DNA of 64,000 nt, taken from positions 1-64,000 of the forward strand of contig NZ_JAIULA010000007.1 in NCBI RefSeq assembly GCF_024160875.1. The letters run 5' to 3'. The stretch comes from Ligilactobacillus ubinensis. GTDB taxonomy: Bacteria > Bacillota > Bacilli > Lactobacillales > Lactobacillaceae. Made by a program: the position numbers and the translations under genes. Positions 19,434-28,158 of the stretch are shown here, piece by piece. Each line of letters opens with the position of its first letter. Within the stretch, counting starts at the first letter, position 1. The notes beneath the pieces were generated by a model, which worked only from the letters and a program-made list of their open reading frames with translations, was not told the origin of the DNA and searched no databases.

Positions 19434-20753
19434 ATGACATTAGAAAATTCTAAATTTGGGCAGGCATTTATCAAGATTGCAGTTAAGTTAGGTAATGAAA
19501 TTCATTTGCGTTCTTTGCGGGATGCATTTGCAACAATTATGCCATTATATATATTAGCTGGTTTAGCTACTTTACTTAATAATACGGTATTTACATGGAT
19601 TTTTAAGGGGAATACTTTACTTAAAGTACAGTATTGGGGAACAATGGTTTCTAATGCAACCCTTAATATTTCTAGTTTATTAATCGCAACGATGATTGGT
19701 TATTTTTTAGCAAAAAACCGTGGTTTTAGTAAACCGTTAGCATCTGCAATGGTTTCATTAGCAACACTAGTTGCAATGATGCCTAATACGATTGAGATTG
19801 CAGCAGATGGAGCCAAAAAGACTAGTAGTATTAGTGGTGTTTTAAGCTATACTAATATGGGTACAGGTGGAATGTTTGCCGGCGTTATCATGGGACTTTT
19901 AGCGACAGAGCTTTTTATTAAAATTTCCAATATCAAATCTTTGAAAATAAATTTGGGTGATCAAGTTCCACCAGCAGTTGGCGATTCATTTAATGTCTTA
20001 ATTCCAATTATTTTAGTCGTTTCATTTTTTGCACTTATTTCAGCGGTTTTATATGATACAACTAGTTTAAACGTAATTAGTCTAATTACTAAATTTATTC
20101 AAGAACCATTACGTCATATAGGAACAGGAATTGTTGGTGTTTTAATTATCTATACATTAGCTAATCTATTATGGTTATTTGGGATTCATTTTTCTGTTAT
20201 TTATAGTACAATTTTGGAACCCTTATTGATTATCAATATTGTTCAAAATACCGCGGCTTACAACGCTGGACATGTAGCTCCCAATATTATTAACTTATCA
20301 TTAGTACAAGCTTTTGCACTATTAGGTGGTTCGGGGAGTACATTATGCTTATTAGTTGCAACCTTTATTGTTAGCAAGAATAAAGCTGCAAAAAATGTTG
20401 CAAAACTATCATTTTTACCGGGAATATTTAATATAAATGAACCAGTTATTTTTGGATATCCGATTGTCTATAATGTTTCGTTGATAATTCCATTTATTTT
20501 ATTACCATCATTAAGTATTTTTATAGCTTGGTTGACAACGACTTTAGGTTGGATGAATACATGTGTAATCCAAGTGCCATGGACAACGCCAATGTTTTTA
20601 AATTCGTTTTTAGCAACAGGTGGAGATTGGCGTGCACCAGTAATTCAAGTCGCAGTCTTTGTTTTAGGTGTACTTCTTTATATGCCTTTTGTGAAAATTA
20701 ATGATAAAGTTGTGGCTAAAGAGGTTGAAGAAAAGAAAATAGAAGAAGCATAA
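19434..20753 (+). CDS. PTS EIIC, lactose/cellobiose family
   Basis: A 439-residue permease with about ten helices. The segments LRDAFATIMPLYILAGL near the start, LLWLFGIHFS, SFLPGIFNINEPVIFGYPIVYN and WTTPMFLNSFLATGGDWR are typical of the cellobiose/lactose (CelB) EIIC family; FNINEP is the substrate-binding block. It lacks fused EIIA or EIIB domains, and none lie in the window nearby, so it must borrow partners encoded elsewhere. It is the probable entry route for the glucoside cleaved by the upstream GH1 enzyme. RBS TTAGGAG is present. Confidence 0.9.
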   Translation: MTLENSKFGQAFIKIAVKLGNEIHLRSLRDAFATIMPLYILAGLATLLNNTVFTWIFKGNTLLKVQYWGTMVSNATLNISSLLIATMIGYFLAKNRGFSKPLASAMVSLATLVAMMPNTIEIAADGAKKTSSISGVLSYTNMGTGGMFAGVIMGLLATELFIKISNIKSLKINLGDQVPPAVGDSFNVLIPIILVVSFFALISAVLYDTTSLNVISLITKFIQEPLRHIGTGIVGVLIIYTLANLLWLFGIHFSVIYSTILEPLLIINIVQNTAAYNAGHVAPNIINLSLVQAFALLGGSGSTLCLLVATFIVSKNKAAKNVAKLSFLPGIFNINEPVIFGYPIVYNVSLIIPFILLPSLSIFIAWLTTTLGWMNTCVIQVPWTTPMFLNSFLATGGDWRAPVIQVAVFVLGVLLYMPFVKINDKVVAKEVEEKKIEEA

Positions 20754-20807
20754 TTCGAATTTGAAAGAGTAATTTTTAAATAATAGTTTTGTAAGTCAAA
20801 AATAATT

Positions 20808-20856
20808 AAAGCGATCTGCAGATATTAGCGTGAGGCTACTACCTGGGGATCGCTTT
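20808..20856. terminator. Bidirectional terminator between convergent genes
   Basis: AAAGCGATC pairs with GATCGCTTT across a 31-base loop that may fold further. It sits between the convergent EIIC and disulfide reductase genes and has T runs on both sides. Confidence 0.65.
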
Positions 20857-20868
20857 ATTATTTATAGA

Positions 20869-22527
20869 TTAATCACGTGAAATTTCATTTGGGCGCACAG
20901 TGCTATATAAAGCAAATGCACCATCAAGATTCTCTACTGTAAAACCAGCTTGTTTCAGGATACGTTCGCCAACATAACTACGTAATCCGCTATGGCAAGT
21001 AATGATATAAGCTTGCTCAGGATCTAGCTCGTTTATACGACAACGCAGTTCATTTAACGGAATATTAATGGCATTTTTAAAATGACCATTGTGAATTAGT
21101 TCCTCAGAATCTCTTACATCTAACAAAACTTTACCTGTACTAAGTTCGTGCTGCAAGTTATACCATTGAATATTAGTACTTAAACCTTCTGCGATATTCA
21201 TAGCTGCATATCCGAGCATATTAACAGGATCCTTAGCAGAACCAAAAGGTGGGGCATAGGTTAATTCTAATTCAGGTAAATCAAAAATTGTTAATTCTCC
21301 CTTGATAGCAGTTGCTAGAATATCGATTCTTTTATCAACTCCAGAAGCGCCAACACCTTGCGCACCATAAATTTTACCAGTTTCAGCATTGAAAATTAGT
21401 TTTAAAGTAATATCAGTTGCATTTGGATAATAACTTGCATGATTTTTTCCTAGAATATGAATAACTTTAAAGTTTAGACCTAATTTTGTTGCAGTCCGCT
21501 CATTTATTCCTGTTGAGGCTGCACTTTGATTAAAGACACGGACAATGGCTGTCCCAATACTGCCCTTGTTTGGATGATTTAAACCTGCGATATTATCAGC
21601 AACTTGGCGTCCTTGGCGATTGGCCGGAGAAGCAAGTGAAATTAATGAATCTTTATTTGTAATTTGTTGTTTTACGACGATAGCATCACCAATTGCATAG
21701 ATGTCGGCAAAGTTTGTTTGATATTTATCGTTGACCAAAATACCATTATTTAATCCCACTTTAATTCCGGCTTTTTTAGCGATGGTTGTTTCAGGACGAA
21801 CACCAACAGATAGAATTGTTACATCCGAGTCCAATATGCTTCCATCATCTAAGATAATTTTTTGACCTGCGTTTTGAAATGCAGTAGCCGCTTTAGATGT
21901 AATCACTGTAACGTTGTTGTTAGTGAGCTCTTTTTCAATATATGCTGCCATTTCCTCATCGATAGAAGGCAGGACATGAGGAGCCTTTTCAACAATAGTT
22001 ACTTTGATATTCCGTTTGCTCAAATTTTCGGCCATTTCTAAACCAATAAATCCAGCACCTATAATAGTTGCTTGTTTGACAGAATTTAATTGTAAATGCT
22101 GCATAATCTTTTTGACATCAGGAACATTGCGGAGACTAAAAATGTTTTTGGCAGTATCTAAACCAGTTATTGGAGGAATAACTGGTTTAGCTCCAGGGGA
22201 TAAAATAAGATAGTCATAAGTTTCAGTATAGCTTTCATCTTTATGTGAAATAGTTACTTTTTTATCTTCAGGATCTATAGCTGTTACTTCATGGAAAGGA
22301 CGAACATCCAAACCAAAGCGCGCTTGCAAAGATTCAGGTGTTTGAACAATCAAATCAGTTTCTTTTGAAATTTCACCAGATACGTAATATGGTAAGCCAC
22401 AGTTTGCAAAAGATACAAACGGACCTTTTTCCAAAATAATAATCTGATCGTCTTCTCTTAAACGACGTAAACGAGCAGCGGCTGACATACCTCCTGCAAC
22501 ACCACCAACAATAACAATTTTAGCCAT
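20869..22527 (-). CDS. CoA-disulfide/persulfide reductase with C-terminal rhodanese domain
   Basis: A 552-residue flavoenzyme. FAD motif IVGGVAGGMSAAARLRR at the N-terminus, active-site Cys43 in SFANCGLPYYVSG, an NAD(P)H motif IIGAGFIGLEMAENL, the second FAD motif IYAIGDAI, and a C-terminal rhodanese domain (about residues 450-550) with Cys in ITCHSGLRSY. This fusion is the CoADR-RHD class, which reduces CoA disulfides or persulfides and polysulfide. The ATG at 22527 has AGGAGGGAAAT before it. It is immediately preceded by a small rhodanese gene and probably co-transcribed. In other Firmicutes such pairs are controlled by the persulfide sensor CstR; no cstR gene lies in the window. Confidence 0.9.
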   Translation of the reverse strand: MAKIVIVGGVAGGMSAAARLRRLREDDQIIILEKGPFVSFANCGLPYYVSGEISKETDLIVQTPESLQARFGLDVRPFHEVTAIDPEDKKVTISHKDESYTETYDYLILSPGAKPVIPPITGLDTAKNIFSLRNVPDVKKIMQHLQLNSVKQATIIGAGFIGLEMAENLSKRNIKVTIVEKAPHVLPSIDEEMAAYIEKELTNNNVTVITSKAATAFQNAGQKIILDDGSILDSDVTILSVGVRPETTIAKKAGIKVGLNNGILVNDKYQTNFADIYAIGDAIVVKQQITNKDSLISLASPANRQGRQVADNIAGLNHPNKGSIGTAIVRVFNQSAASTGINERTATKLGLNFKVIHILGKNHASYYPNATDITLKLIFNAETGKIYGAQGVGASGVDKRIDILATAIKGELTIFDLPELELTYAPPFGSAKDPVNMLGYAAMNIAEGLSTNIQWYNLQHELSTGKVLLDVRDSEELIHNGHFKNAINIPLNELRCRINELDPEQAYIITCHSGLRSYVGERILKQAGFTVENLDGAFALYSTVRPNEISRD

Positions 22528-22528
22528 A

Positions 22529-22840
22529 CTATTTCCCTCCTTTAATTGGACCACTCCACTGATTCATACCACCTTGAACATTGATAACGTCATAACCATT
22601 CTTTTTTAAGATTCGAGCGGCTTGTGCACTTCGCATCCCTGATTGACAAATAACATAGATTGTTTGTACTTTTTTATTATACATATGAATTTGATCCAAA
22701 GGCACATTTTTTGCCTTAGCAATATGTCCCATCTGATATTCAGACGGCGTTCTAACATCTATGAGTGTAATAGCACTAGTTAGTTTCTTTTTTAGGTCTG
22801 TAGCTGAAATACTTGGAACTTTAGTAAATAAACTGAACAT
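22529..22840 (-). CDS. Single-domain rhodanese
   Basis: A 103-residue sulfurtransferase with the LIDVRTPSEYQMGHI motif and active Cys65 in VICQSGMRSAQAARIL. It accepts sulfane sulfur as a cysteine persulfide and hands it to acceptors such as the neighbouring reductase or thiols. AAAGGAGAGG is upstream. It is the first gene of the two-gene operon; only one base separates its stop from the next start. There is no signal sequence, so it is cytosolic. Role in persulfide or thiosulfate handling is inferred from the pairing and the operator-like sequence ahead of it. Confidence 0.9.
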   Translation of the reverse strand: MFSLFTKVPSISATDLKKKLTSAITLIDVRTPSEYQMGHIAKAKNVPLDQIHMYNKKVQTIYVICQSGMRSAQAARILKKNGYDVINVQGGMNQWSGPIKGGK

Positions 22841-22860
22841 AATTATCTTCCTCTCCTTTA

Positions 22861-22880
22861 ATATACCCCTATAGGTATAT
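22861..22880. promoter_or_regulatory. CsoR/CstR-like operator palindrome
   Basis: ATATACCCCTATAGGTATAT lies 20 bases before the rhodanese start. Arms ATATACC and GGTATAT surround a C-rich centre, the form bound by CsoR-family repressors and, in particular, persulfide-sensing CstR proteins of staphylococci and enterococci. Its place on the rhodanese-CoADR operon fits a reactive sulfur response. Confidence 0.6.
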
Positions 22881-23194
22881 TAAAAAACAATAACATAATT
22901 TTGTCAATATTGAGTTTGTCATTTAATGACGAATAAATGAAATACTTGAAAAATAAGCTAATTAATGCGATATTTGTTTTGAAAATATTTTTTACTCGAA
23001 CACAGTAGATTATTTAAGAGCTGAAAGTTTTTATAATGTAGCTACCAAGAAATTGGAAAATATCCTTCCCAAAAAATATCATTATCTATAAATAATAAAG
23101 ATCAAGAATTAAAAAACTTGCTAGATTAAGGAATTTGTACTTTATACTATAGAAACGTTTATGAATTAATTAACAATAAAAAGGTGGGAGAAAA
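22881..23194. other. AT-rich intergenic region between divergent genes
   Basis: About 310 bases between the rhodanese operator and the small membrane protein. I see no open frame with a ribosome site and no strong hairpin; promoters for the two divergent units presumably lie here. Confidence 0.4.
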
Positions 23195-23491
23195 ATGTCA
23201 AAATGGATTAGAGGTATTGCTATTATAAGTATTCTAGTTGTAGCAACAATTATGATTATTGGTACAGTAATAAGTAATCACTTAATAGTAGATAGTACAA
23301 CTATATTAGCCGGAATTTGGTCGATAATAATTGGTATTTTACTTGTATTTTTCCATCGAACTGAATTATTAGCTGGAACAGGCGAACATTTGAATTGGAC
23401 GAATATTCCTAAGAGTATGAAGGTATTTATCTATCTTATTGGTATTGTATTAATCGGAGTGGGAATTAGTTTAATAAGTTCACTTTTATAG
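23195..23491 (+). CDS. Small three-helix membrane protein of unknown function
   Basis: A 98-residue hydrophobic protein with helices at about residues 7-27, 35-55 and 76-97, and a polar loop with HRTELLAGTGEHLNW between the second and third. AAAGGTGGGA precedes the ATG. I do not recognise the family. It is monocistronic and lies near sulfur and redox genes, but that does not define a function. Confidence 0.65.
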   Translation: MSKWIRGIAIISILVVATIMIIGTVISNHLIVDSTTILAGIWSIIIGILLVFFHRTELLAGTGEHLNWTNIPKSMKVFIYLIGIVLIGVGISLISSLL

Positions 23492-23677
23492 TGGCTATAG
23501 AAATTTATATGTATAGTGCTCTATCGCAGTAAACTATGATTTTAGAAGATTACTGAGATGGAGTATTTTTCTTGTAAAATATAAATAAAAAAAAGACTTG
23601 CAAATAAAAAATATTTTGGTATACTTATAATTAATAAGTAAATAAATATAATATAAATTTGAAAGGTTGATTAATTT

Positions 23678-24226
23678 ATGACAAAATATGGTGTAATTGT
23701 AGGTTCAATTCGTAAGAATTCTTATTCTAAAGGGGTAGCAGAAGCAATTGCTGCAGGTTTGCCAAGTGATGCAGAAGTAACATATATCAATATTGCTAAC
23801 TTACCACTTTACAACCAAGATTTAGATGCAGCTTCTCCTGTAGAATATACAGAATTCCGTGAAACAGTAGCTGCACAAGATGCATTTATCTTTGTAACTC
23901 CAGAACATAACCGTAGCATTCCTGCAGCATTGAAGAATGCTTTAGATGTTGCTTCACGTCCATGGGGACAAAGTGTTTGGGGTGGCAAGCCTGCATTAGT
24001 TGCATCACAATCAATTTCAGGTATTGCGGGTGTTTTAGCTCATCATGTACTACGTCAATCATTAGTATTTTTAGATATGCCAACAATGCAACAACCTGAA
24101 TTATATATTGCAAATACAGATAAGTTAGCTGATGAAACAGGTAAGATTACAAATGCTGATACAGCTAAGTTTTTAGCTGGTGCAGGTAAGCAATTCAGTG
24201 AATTTGCAGCAAAGTTCGTTAAATAA
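23678..24226 (+). CDS. NAD(P)H-dependent FMN reductase
   Basis: A 182-residue flavodoxin-fold enzyme. The N-terminal GVIVGSIRKNSYSKGVAEAI binds the FMN phosphate, and the block TPEHNRSIPAALKNALDVASRPWG with the following WGGKPALVASQS is the signature of the NADPH-dependent FMN reductase / azoreductase family. Such enzymes reduce FMN, quinones, azo dyes or chromate using NAD(P)H. GAAAGG precedes the ATG. It is a single-gene unit with its own terminator. The physiological substrate cannot be read. Confidence 0.9.
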   Translation: MTKYGVIVGSIRKNSYSKGVAEAIAAGLPSDAEVTYINIANLPLYNQDLDAASPVEYTEFRETVAAQDAFIFVTPEHNRSIPAALKNALDVASRPWGQSVWGGKPALVASQSISGIAGVLAHHVLRQSLVFLDMPTMQQPELYIANTDKLADETGKITNADTAKFLAGAGKQFSEFAAKFVK

Positions 24227-24240
24227 TTACAGATATACAA

Positions 24241-24271
24241 AAAATCCGAGATAAGAGTCTCGGATTTTTTT
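24241..24271 (+). terminator. Terminator after the flavin reductase
   Basis: Perfect stem AAATCCGAGA/TCTCGGATTT with a short loop and T run. Confidence 0.9.
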
Positions 24272-24370
24272 GTATATTAGAGTAATTGTGCCATAAAGTA
24301 GTTAGTTGCGCTTTGCTGAGCATTCAGATAATCTAGTTTTTATAGTTATACTGTCTACGATGTTTATACT

Positions 24371-24979
24371 TTACTTACTTTTTCGTTTATAGATAATCCA
24401 AGTAATTAAAAATGTAATTATAACAAATAAGAGAAATATTTTCCCATAAACTTCAAAGGTACTAACAAAATACGGCCATGCATGACCAGCTAATTTACCT
24501 AACCAAATCAGAACAGTATTCCAGATTAAAGTTCCTAAAGTTGTTAAGAGTATAAAACGTGGCAAAGGATAACCGGTCATTCCAGCAGGAATTGAAATTA
24601 AACTTCTTATAACTGGAACAAAACGACCAAAGAAAACAGCAACACCACCATGGCGCTGAAAGAAAGCGGCAGCACGTTTGATATCGTTAGGTTTTAAATG
24701 AAGAATCTTTCCCCAACGACCAGCTAACCATTTTTCGAGGCGATCTGCTGAAATTAAACGTCCAAGTGCATATAAGAATAACGCACCAATAATAGCTCCA
24801 ATAGTTGCAGCTAAAATACTAGGTAAGATTTTTAAATTTGTTGTTGTTGTCGCAAATCCTGTAAAGGCTAAGACAACTTCAGATGGTATTGGCGGAAAAA
24901 TATTTTCAATAGCAATTAAAAAAGCGATTCCCCAATAACCATACTGATTGATGATGTCAGTCAAAACAGTTGTATTCAT
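24371..24979 (-). CDS. DedA-family membrane protein
   Basis: A 202-residue protein of the DedA/SNARE-associated (VTT domain) family. The N-terminal region with NIFPPIPSEVVLAFTGF and the motif FFGRFVPVIRSLISIPAGMTGYPLPRF are diagnostic. Members are thought to flip or move phospholipid carriers such as undecaprenyl phosphate and affect membrane homeostasis. ATG at 24979 lies after AGGAGTGTTCT; a longer reading from 25009 has no ribosome site. It is transcribed alone, with an operator-like palindrome just upstream. Confidence 0.9.
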   Translation of the reverse strand: MNTTVLTDIINQYGYWGIAFLIAIENIFPPIPSEVVLAFTGFATTTTNLKILPSILAATIGAIIGALFLYALGRLISADRLEKWLAGRWGKILHLKPNDIKRAAAFFQRHGGVAVFFGRFVPVIRSLISIPAGMTGYPLPRFILLTTLGTLIWNTVLIWLGKLAGHAWPYFVSTFEVYGKIFLLFVIITFLITWIIYKRKSK

Positions 24980-25011
24980 AGAACACTCCTTTATATATTG
25001 TGATAACAACT

Positions 25012-25026
25012 ACACTATAGTAGTGT
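25012..25026. promoter_or_regulatory. Palindrome over the probable DedA promoter
   Basis: ACACTA-TAG-TAGTGT is a perfect inverted repeat 33 bases upstream of the DedA start. On the gene strand it contains TATAGT, a probable -10 box. A repressor binding here would block transcription; the regulator is unknown. Confidence 0.4.
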
Positions 25027-25317
25027 CTACTCGAAAGTATAACATATTTGAAAATATAGACGAAAGCAAAAGATAAAGTCCATATAATTATGTGAAAAAT
25101 AAAAGGCCGTGTAAACATCTTTTTACAGTACAATGTTTTTAACGACAAAAACATACTGATGCTAGTATGAATTCATGGACATGATCTGGTAGAATTTTAA
25201 AGTTGTTGTGATATAAACCTCACTTTTTATAAAAGTATTTTAATTGATATACAATAGATAGTCCTAATCTTTGAATAAGTACGCCTGATGCTTACAAATT
25301 AAATGAGTAAGTTGGAT

Positions 25318-25392
25318 TGTAAGCGCATAAATACGAAGGAGTACACTTTCAATTAGTAGACTAAATAGAGGTTCAAATTGTTAGCGCTTACT
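25318..25392 (+). promoter_or_regulatory. Two cre-like CcpA sites before the mannosidase PTS operon
   Basis: TGTAAGCGCATAAA at 25318-25331 and TGTTAGCGCTTACT at 25379-25392 resemble the CcpA cre consensus; the second is the better match and has a palindromic core AGCGCT. They lie in the 450-base gap before the PRD regulator gene and imply glucose repression of the operon. The remainder of the gap is AT-rich and featureless. Confidence 0.6.
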
Positions 25393-25430
25393 TATATAAT
25401 TAGAGTGTCCAAAAGAATGGAGGTGATTAG

Positions 25431-27350
25431 ATGAGTAATACACATAGAGAAAAAGAGGAGATAACTACTGAGCTAATCAGATTCATTTTAACAAGAAAAA
25501 CTGTGCATTATCAAGATATTATGGAGTATACAAAAAAATCAAGGAAAACAGTAGCCAAGTATTTAGATTATATAGATGACAGAATAATGGGTTTGAGTTT
25601 TGATGTTAATTTAATAAGAAAACGTAATGTAGGTATTTATTTTAAAGGAAATGTTAACCAACTATTGGCATATTATAATGTTAACTTACAAATTGAATCT
25701 AGAGAAAAAAGACAGTTAAAAATTCTTGAATACTTGCTTAATAATAATAAACCTGTTATTACAGATGATTTGGCAGATAAGTTTTTTGTTAGTAAAAGTA
25801 CATTGGAAAGAGATTTAAAGGAGCTCAAAAGAAAATATGGGCTAGTAATTTCTGATAATTTAGGAATTTCTATAAATAAAACAGAAAGTAAGCTAAGAAT
25901 GTTAATGTCAAATTTGGTACAGAAAAATTTAAGGAAAGAAATAAAGCAAGATGAGCAGACGGATGATTATATATTAGATTTTAATATACCTCCTGAACTA
26001 ACAGGATATATAGATAGAGGAACTTTAAGTAAGACAAGAGACATTCTAAGAGAGTTCAATGGAGCAGTTAATAATTATATTAATGAGTATGAATATACAT
26101 CACTTATTATTCATATAGCAATTGCAATTAAAAGAATAAGAAAGGGTGAGTATATCAATGATACCAATGATATGAATGAAACAAATATACTACCTACTAC
26201 TAATGTTTTAGTTGAACTCATTGAAAAAAAGTTTAATTGTGATATTCCAATAAGTGAACAAAGATATTTGAATTTGCATGTTATAGCTATAGAAGGAGGA
26301 GCCATAGATGTCGAAAGAGATCCAAGTGTTGATAAACAATTAGTTTCATTTCTTAAAGCAAATCTTAATGAATACGACGATCTTTTGATAAAAAATCTAG
26401 TGTTGCATTTGATGTCAACTATAAAGCGTGGAGAATTTAAAGTTAAAATTAACAATCCATATAAGAAGGAAATTAAATCAGAATTTCCTAAAGCGGTAGA
26501 TTTAGCAGCATATTTAATAAAAAATCTCAATAAATGTTATCCTGTTCTAATAAATGAAGATGAAATTTGTTATATTGCATTACACTTTGAATCATATATA
26601 GAGCGAAAAAAAAATAATGGAATGAAGAAAGTTACGGTAGTTATAGTTTGTAGTACAGGCTATGGTACAGCTGCGTTTTTAAAGCAAAGGTTGAAAATAG
26701 AGTTAGGTTTTGATATTGCAATTATAAAAAGCATTTCAGTTGATGAATTAATGAAAAATGGAGTTGAAGCAGACTTAATAATATCAACTATTCCTATAAA
26801 ATCAAGCAGAAATAATGTTGTACAAGTATCACCTTTGATTAATGATAGTGAAATAGAGCTTTTAGAAAAGGTAGTAAGAAGAATTAAAGAAAAGAAAAGG
26901 AAATATGTTCCTGTTAATAACTTTTTTATTAAATTGATTAAAAAAAATTGTATTATAAGTAATTCAGGAGCATCAACACCTAAAGATGCTATCAAAGAAA
27001 TTGTTATGCGATTAGAAAAAAATGGATATGTTACAGATAAGATGTATAATGCAGCTCTCTCTAGAGAAAATTTATTATCTACTGATTTAGGTAATGTAGC
27101 TATTCCACATGGTAATATCAGTCAAGTAAAGAAATCTGTTATAGGAGTTTTAACATGTAAAAATGCTATAGATTGGGGAGAAGGTAAGGTGAGATGTGTA
27201 TTTTTCATGGCTTTAAATAAAGATGTTTCTAATGAAATAGATGACATATATTCACATTTTTATAATTTAATTAAAGACTCAAAAAAACTAGATAATTTGA
27301 ATCAATATAAAGAAATAAATGATATTTATAATTATTTAAAAGAGGTGTAG
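25431..27350 (+). CDS. PRD-containing PTS-controlled transcriptional activator (ManR/MtlR type)
   Basis: A 639-residue regulator. Two helix-turn-helix segments (about 10-75 and 85-135, the latter with DKFFVSKSTLERDLKEL), two PRD domains with conserved histidines (IIHIAIAIKRIRKG and NLHVIAIEGG; LVLHLMSTIKRGEF and ALHFESYIERK), an EIIB-like domain with Cys407 in VVIVCSTGYGTA, and a C-terminal EIIA-like domain with His560 in AIPHGN. Such proteins are activated or inactivated by phosphorylation from HPr and the cognate EIIB. It begins the operon of IIA, IIB, IIC and an alpha-mannosidase, with GGAGG before the ATG, and should control it. Codon use is very rich in ATA and AGA. Confidence 0.92.
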   Translation: MSNTHREKEEITTELIRFILTRKTVHYQDIMEYTKKSRKTVAKYLDYIDDRIMGLSFDVNLIRKRNVGIYFKGNVNQLLAYYNVNLQIESREKRQLKILEYLLNNNKPVITDDLADKFFVSKSTLERDLKELKRKYGLVISDNLGISINKTESKLRMLMSNLVQKNLRKEIKQDEQTDDYILDFNIPPELTGYIDRGTLSKTRDILREFNGAVNNYINEYEYTSLIIHIAIAIKRIRKGEYINDTNDMNETNILPTTNVLVELIEKKFNCDIPISEQRYLNLHVIAIEGGAIDVERDPSVDKQLVSFLKANLNEYDDLLIKNLVLHLMSTIKRGEFKVKINNPYKKEIKSEFPKAVDLAAYLIKNLNKCYPVLINEDEICYIALHFESYIERKKNNGMKKVTVVIVCSTGYGTAAFLKQRLKIELGFDIAIIKSISVDELMKNGVEADLIISTIPIKSSRNNVVQVSPLINDSEIELLEKVVRRIKEKKRKYVPVNNFFIKLIKKNCIISNSGASTPKDAIKEIVMRLEKNGYVTDKMYNAALSRENLLSTDLGNVAIPHGNISQVKKSVIGVLTCKNAIDWGEGKVRCVFFMALNKDVSNEIDDIYSHFYNLIKDSKKLDNLNQYKEINDIYNYLKEV

Positions 27351-27353
27351 AAA

Positions 27354-27812
27354 ATGACAAATATTTTCACAAGAGAAAATATATTTTTGAATGAAGACTT
27401 AAATAGTAAAGATGAAGTTTTACTATTCCTCTCAAAAAAAGCTGAACAATTAGCAATAGTAGATGATTACTCAAAAGTTTATAAAGCTTTTAATAACCGA
27501 GAACTAGAATCTTCTACAGGAATGCAAGATGGAATAGCAATGCCACATGCGTTAAATGATAGTGTTAAACATGCTTCAATAATTTATATAAAGCTAAAAA
27601 ACAAATTAAATGATTGGGATACTTTTGATGAAACAAAAGTAAATAAAATTATTGCAATGTTAGTTCCTGTGAATGGAGAAAAGGAACATTTGCAGATATT
27701 AGCAGAATTTGCAGTATCACTTATAAACGAGGAAAAAAGGCAAAGGTTAGAACGGTGTGCCACTATTGATGAAGTATATAACTTTTTAAATTTAAATAAT
27801 GTGGAGGGATGA
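27354..27812 (+). CDS. PTS EIIA, fructose/mannitol family
   Basis: A 152-residue phosphotransfer protein with phospho-acceptor His65 in GMQDGIAMPHAL and a helical C-terminal half (LAEFAVSLINEEKRQRL). It takes phosphate from HPr and gives it to the EIIB encoded next. Its start lies three bases after the regulator stop, with AAGAGGTG as ribosome site. In E. coli the mannosylglycerate transporter MngA carries this domain fused to B and C; here it is a separate gene. Confidence 0.93.
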   Translation: MTNIFTRENIFLNEDLNSKDEVLLFLSKKAEQLAIVDDYSKVYKAFNNRELESSTGMQDGIAMPHALNDSVKHASIIYIKLKNKLNDWDTFDETKVNKIIAMLVPVNGEKEHLQILAEFAVSLINEEKRQRLERCATIDEVYNFLNLNNVEG

Positions 27813-27815
27813 GTT

Positions 27816-28142
27816 ATGGATTTTGTTGCAATTACATCATGTCCAGCTGGATTAGCACATACACCTATGGCTGCGAAAGCTTTAGAAAATGCTGCTAAGG
27901 AGTTAGGATTAGAGGCAAAAATAGAACAACAGGGTGCAATGGGATTAAAAAATGAAATCACACTGGATGAAGCTAAATCAGCAAAATTTTTGTTAATTGG
28001 TTCTGATCAAAAAATAGAAAAAATGGGAAGATTTGAAGGAAAGCCAGTACTTCGCGTAGATATTAATATGTGTATAAAAAAACCTAAACTGGTAATTGAA
28101 AAGTGTACAAAAGCTGTAGATGCAAAACTCAGAGAACAATAG
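27816..28142 (+). CDS. PTS EIIB, fructose family
   Basis: A 108-residue protein with the EIIB-fru signature ITSCPAGLAHTPMAAKAL; Cys9 carries the phosphate. The middle segment QGAMGLKNEIT is also conserved. It passes phosphate from the preceding EIIA to the sugar moving through the EIIC encoded next. GTGGAGGG precedes the ATG, and the gene is tightly packed between IIA and IIC. Confidence 0.93.
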   Translation: MDFVAITSCPAGLAHTPMAAKALENAAKELGLEAKIEQQGAMGLKNEITLDEAKSAKFLLIGSDQKIEKMGRFEGKPVLRVDINMCIKKPKLVIEKCTKAVDAKLREQ

Positions 28143-28158
28143 AAAGGGGCTTTTAATT

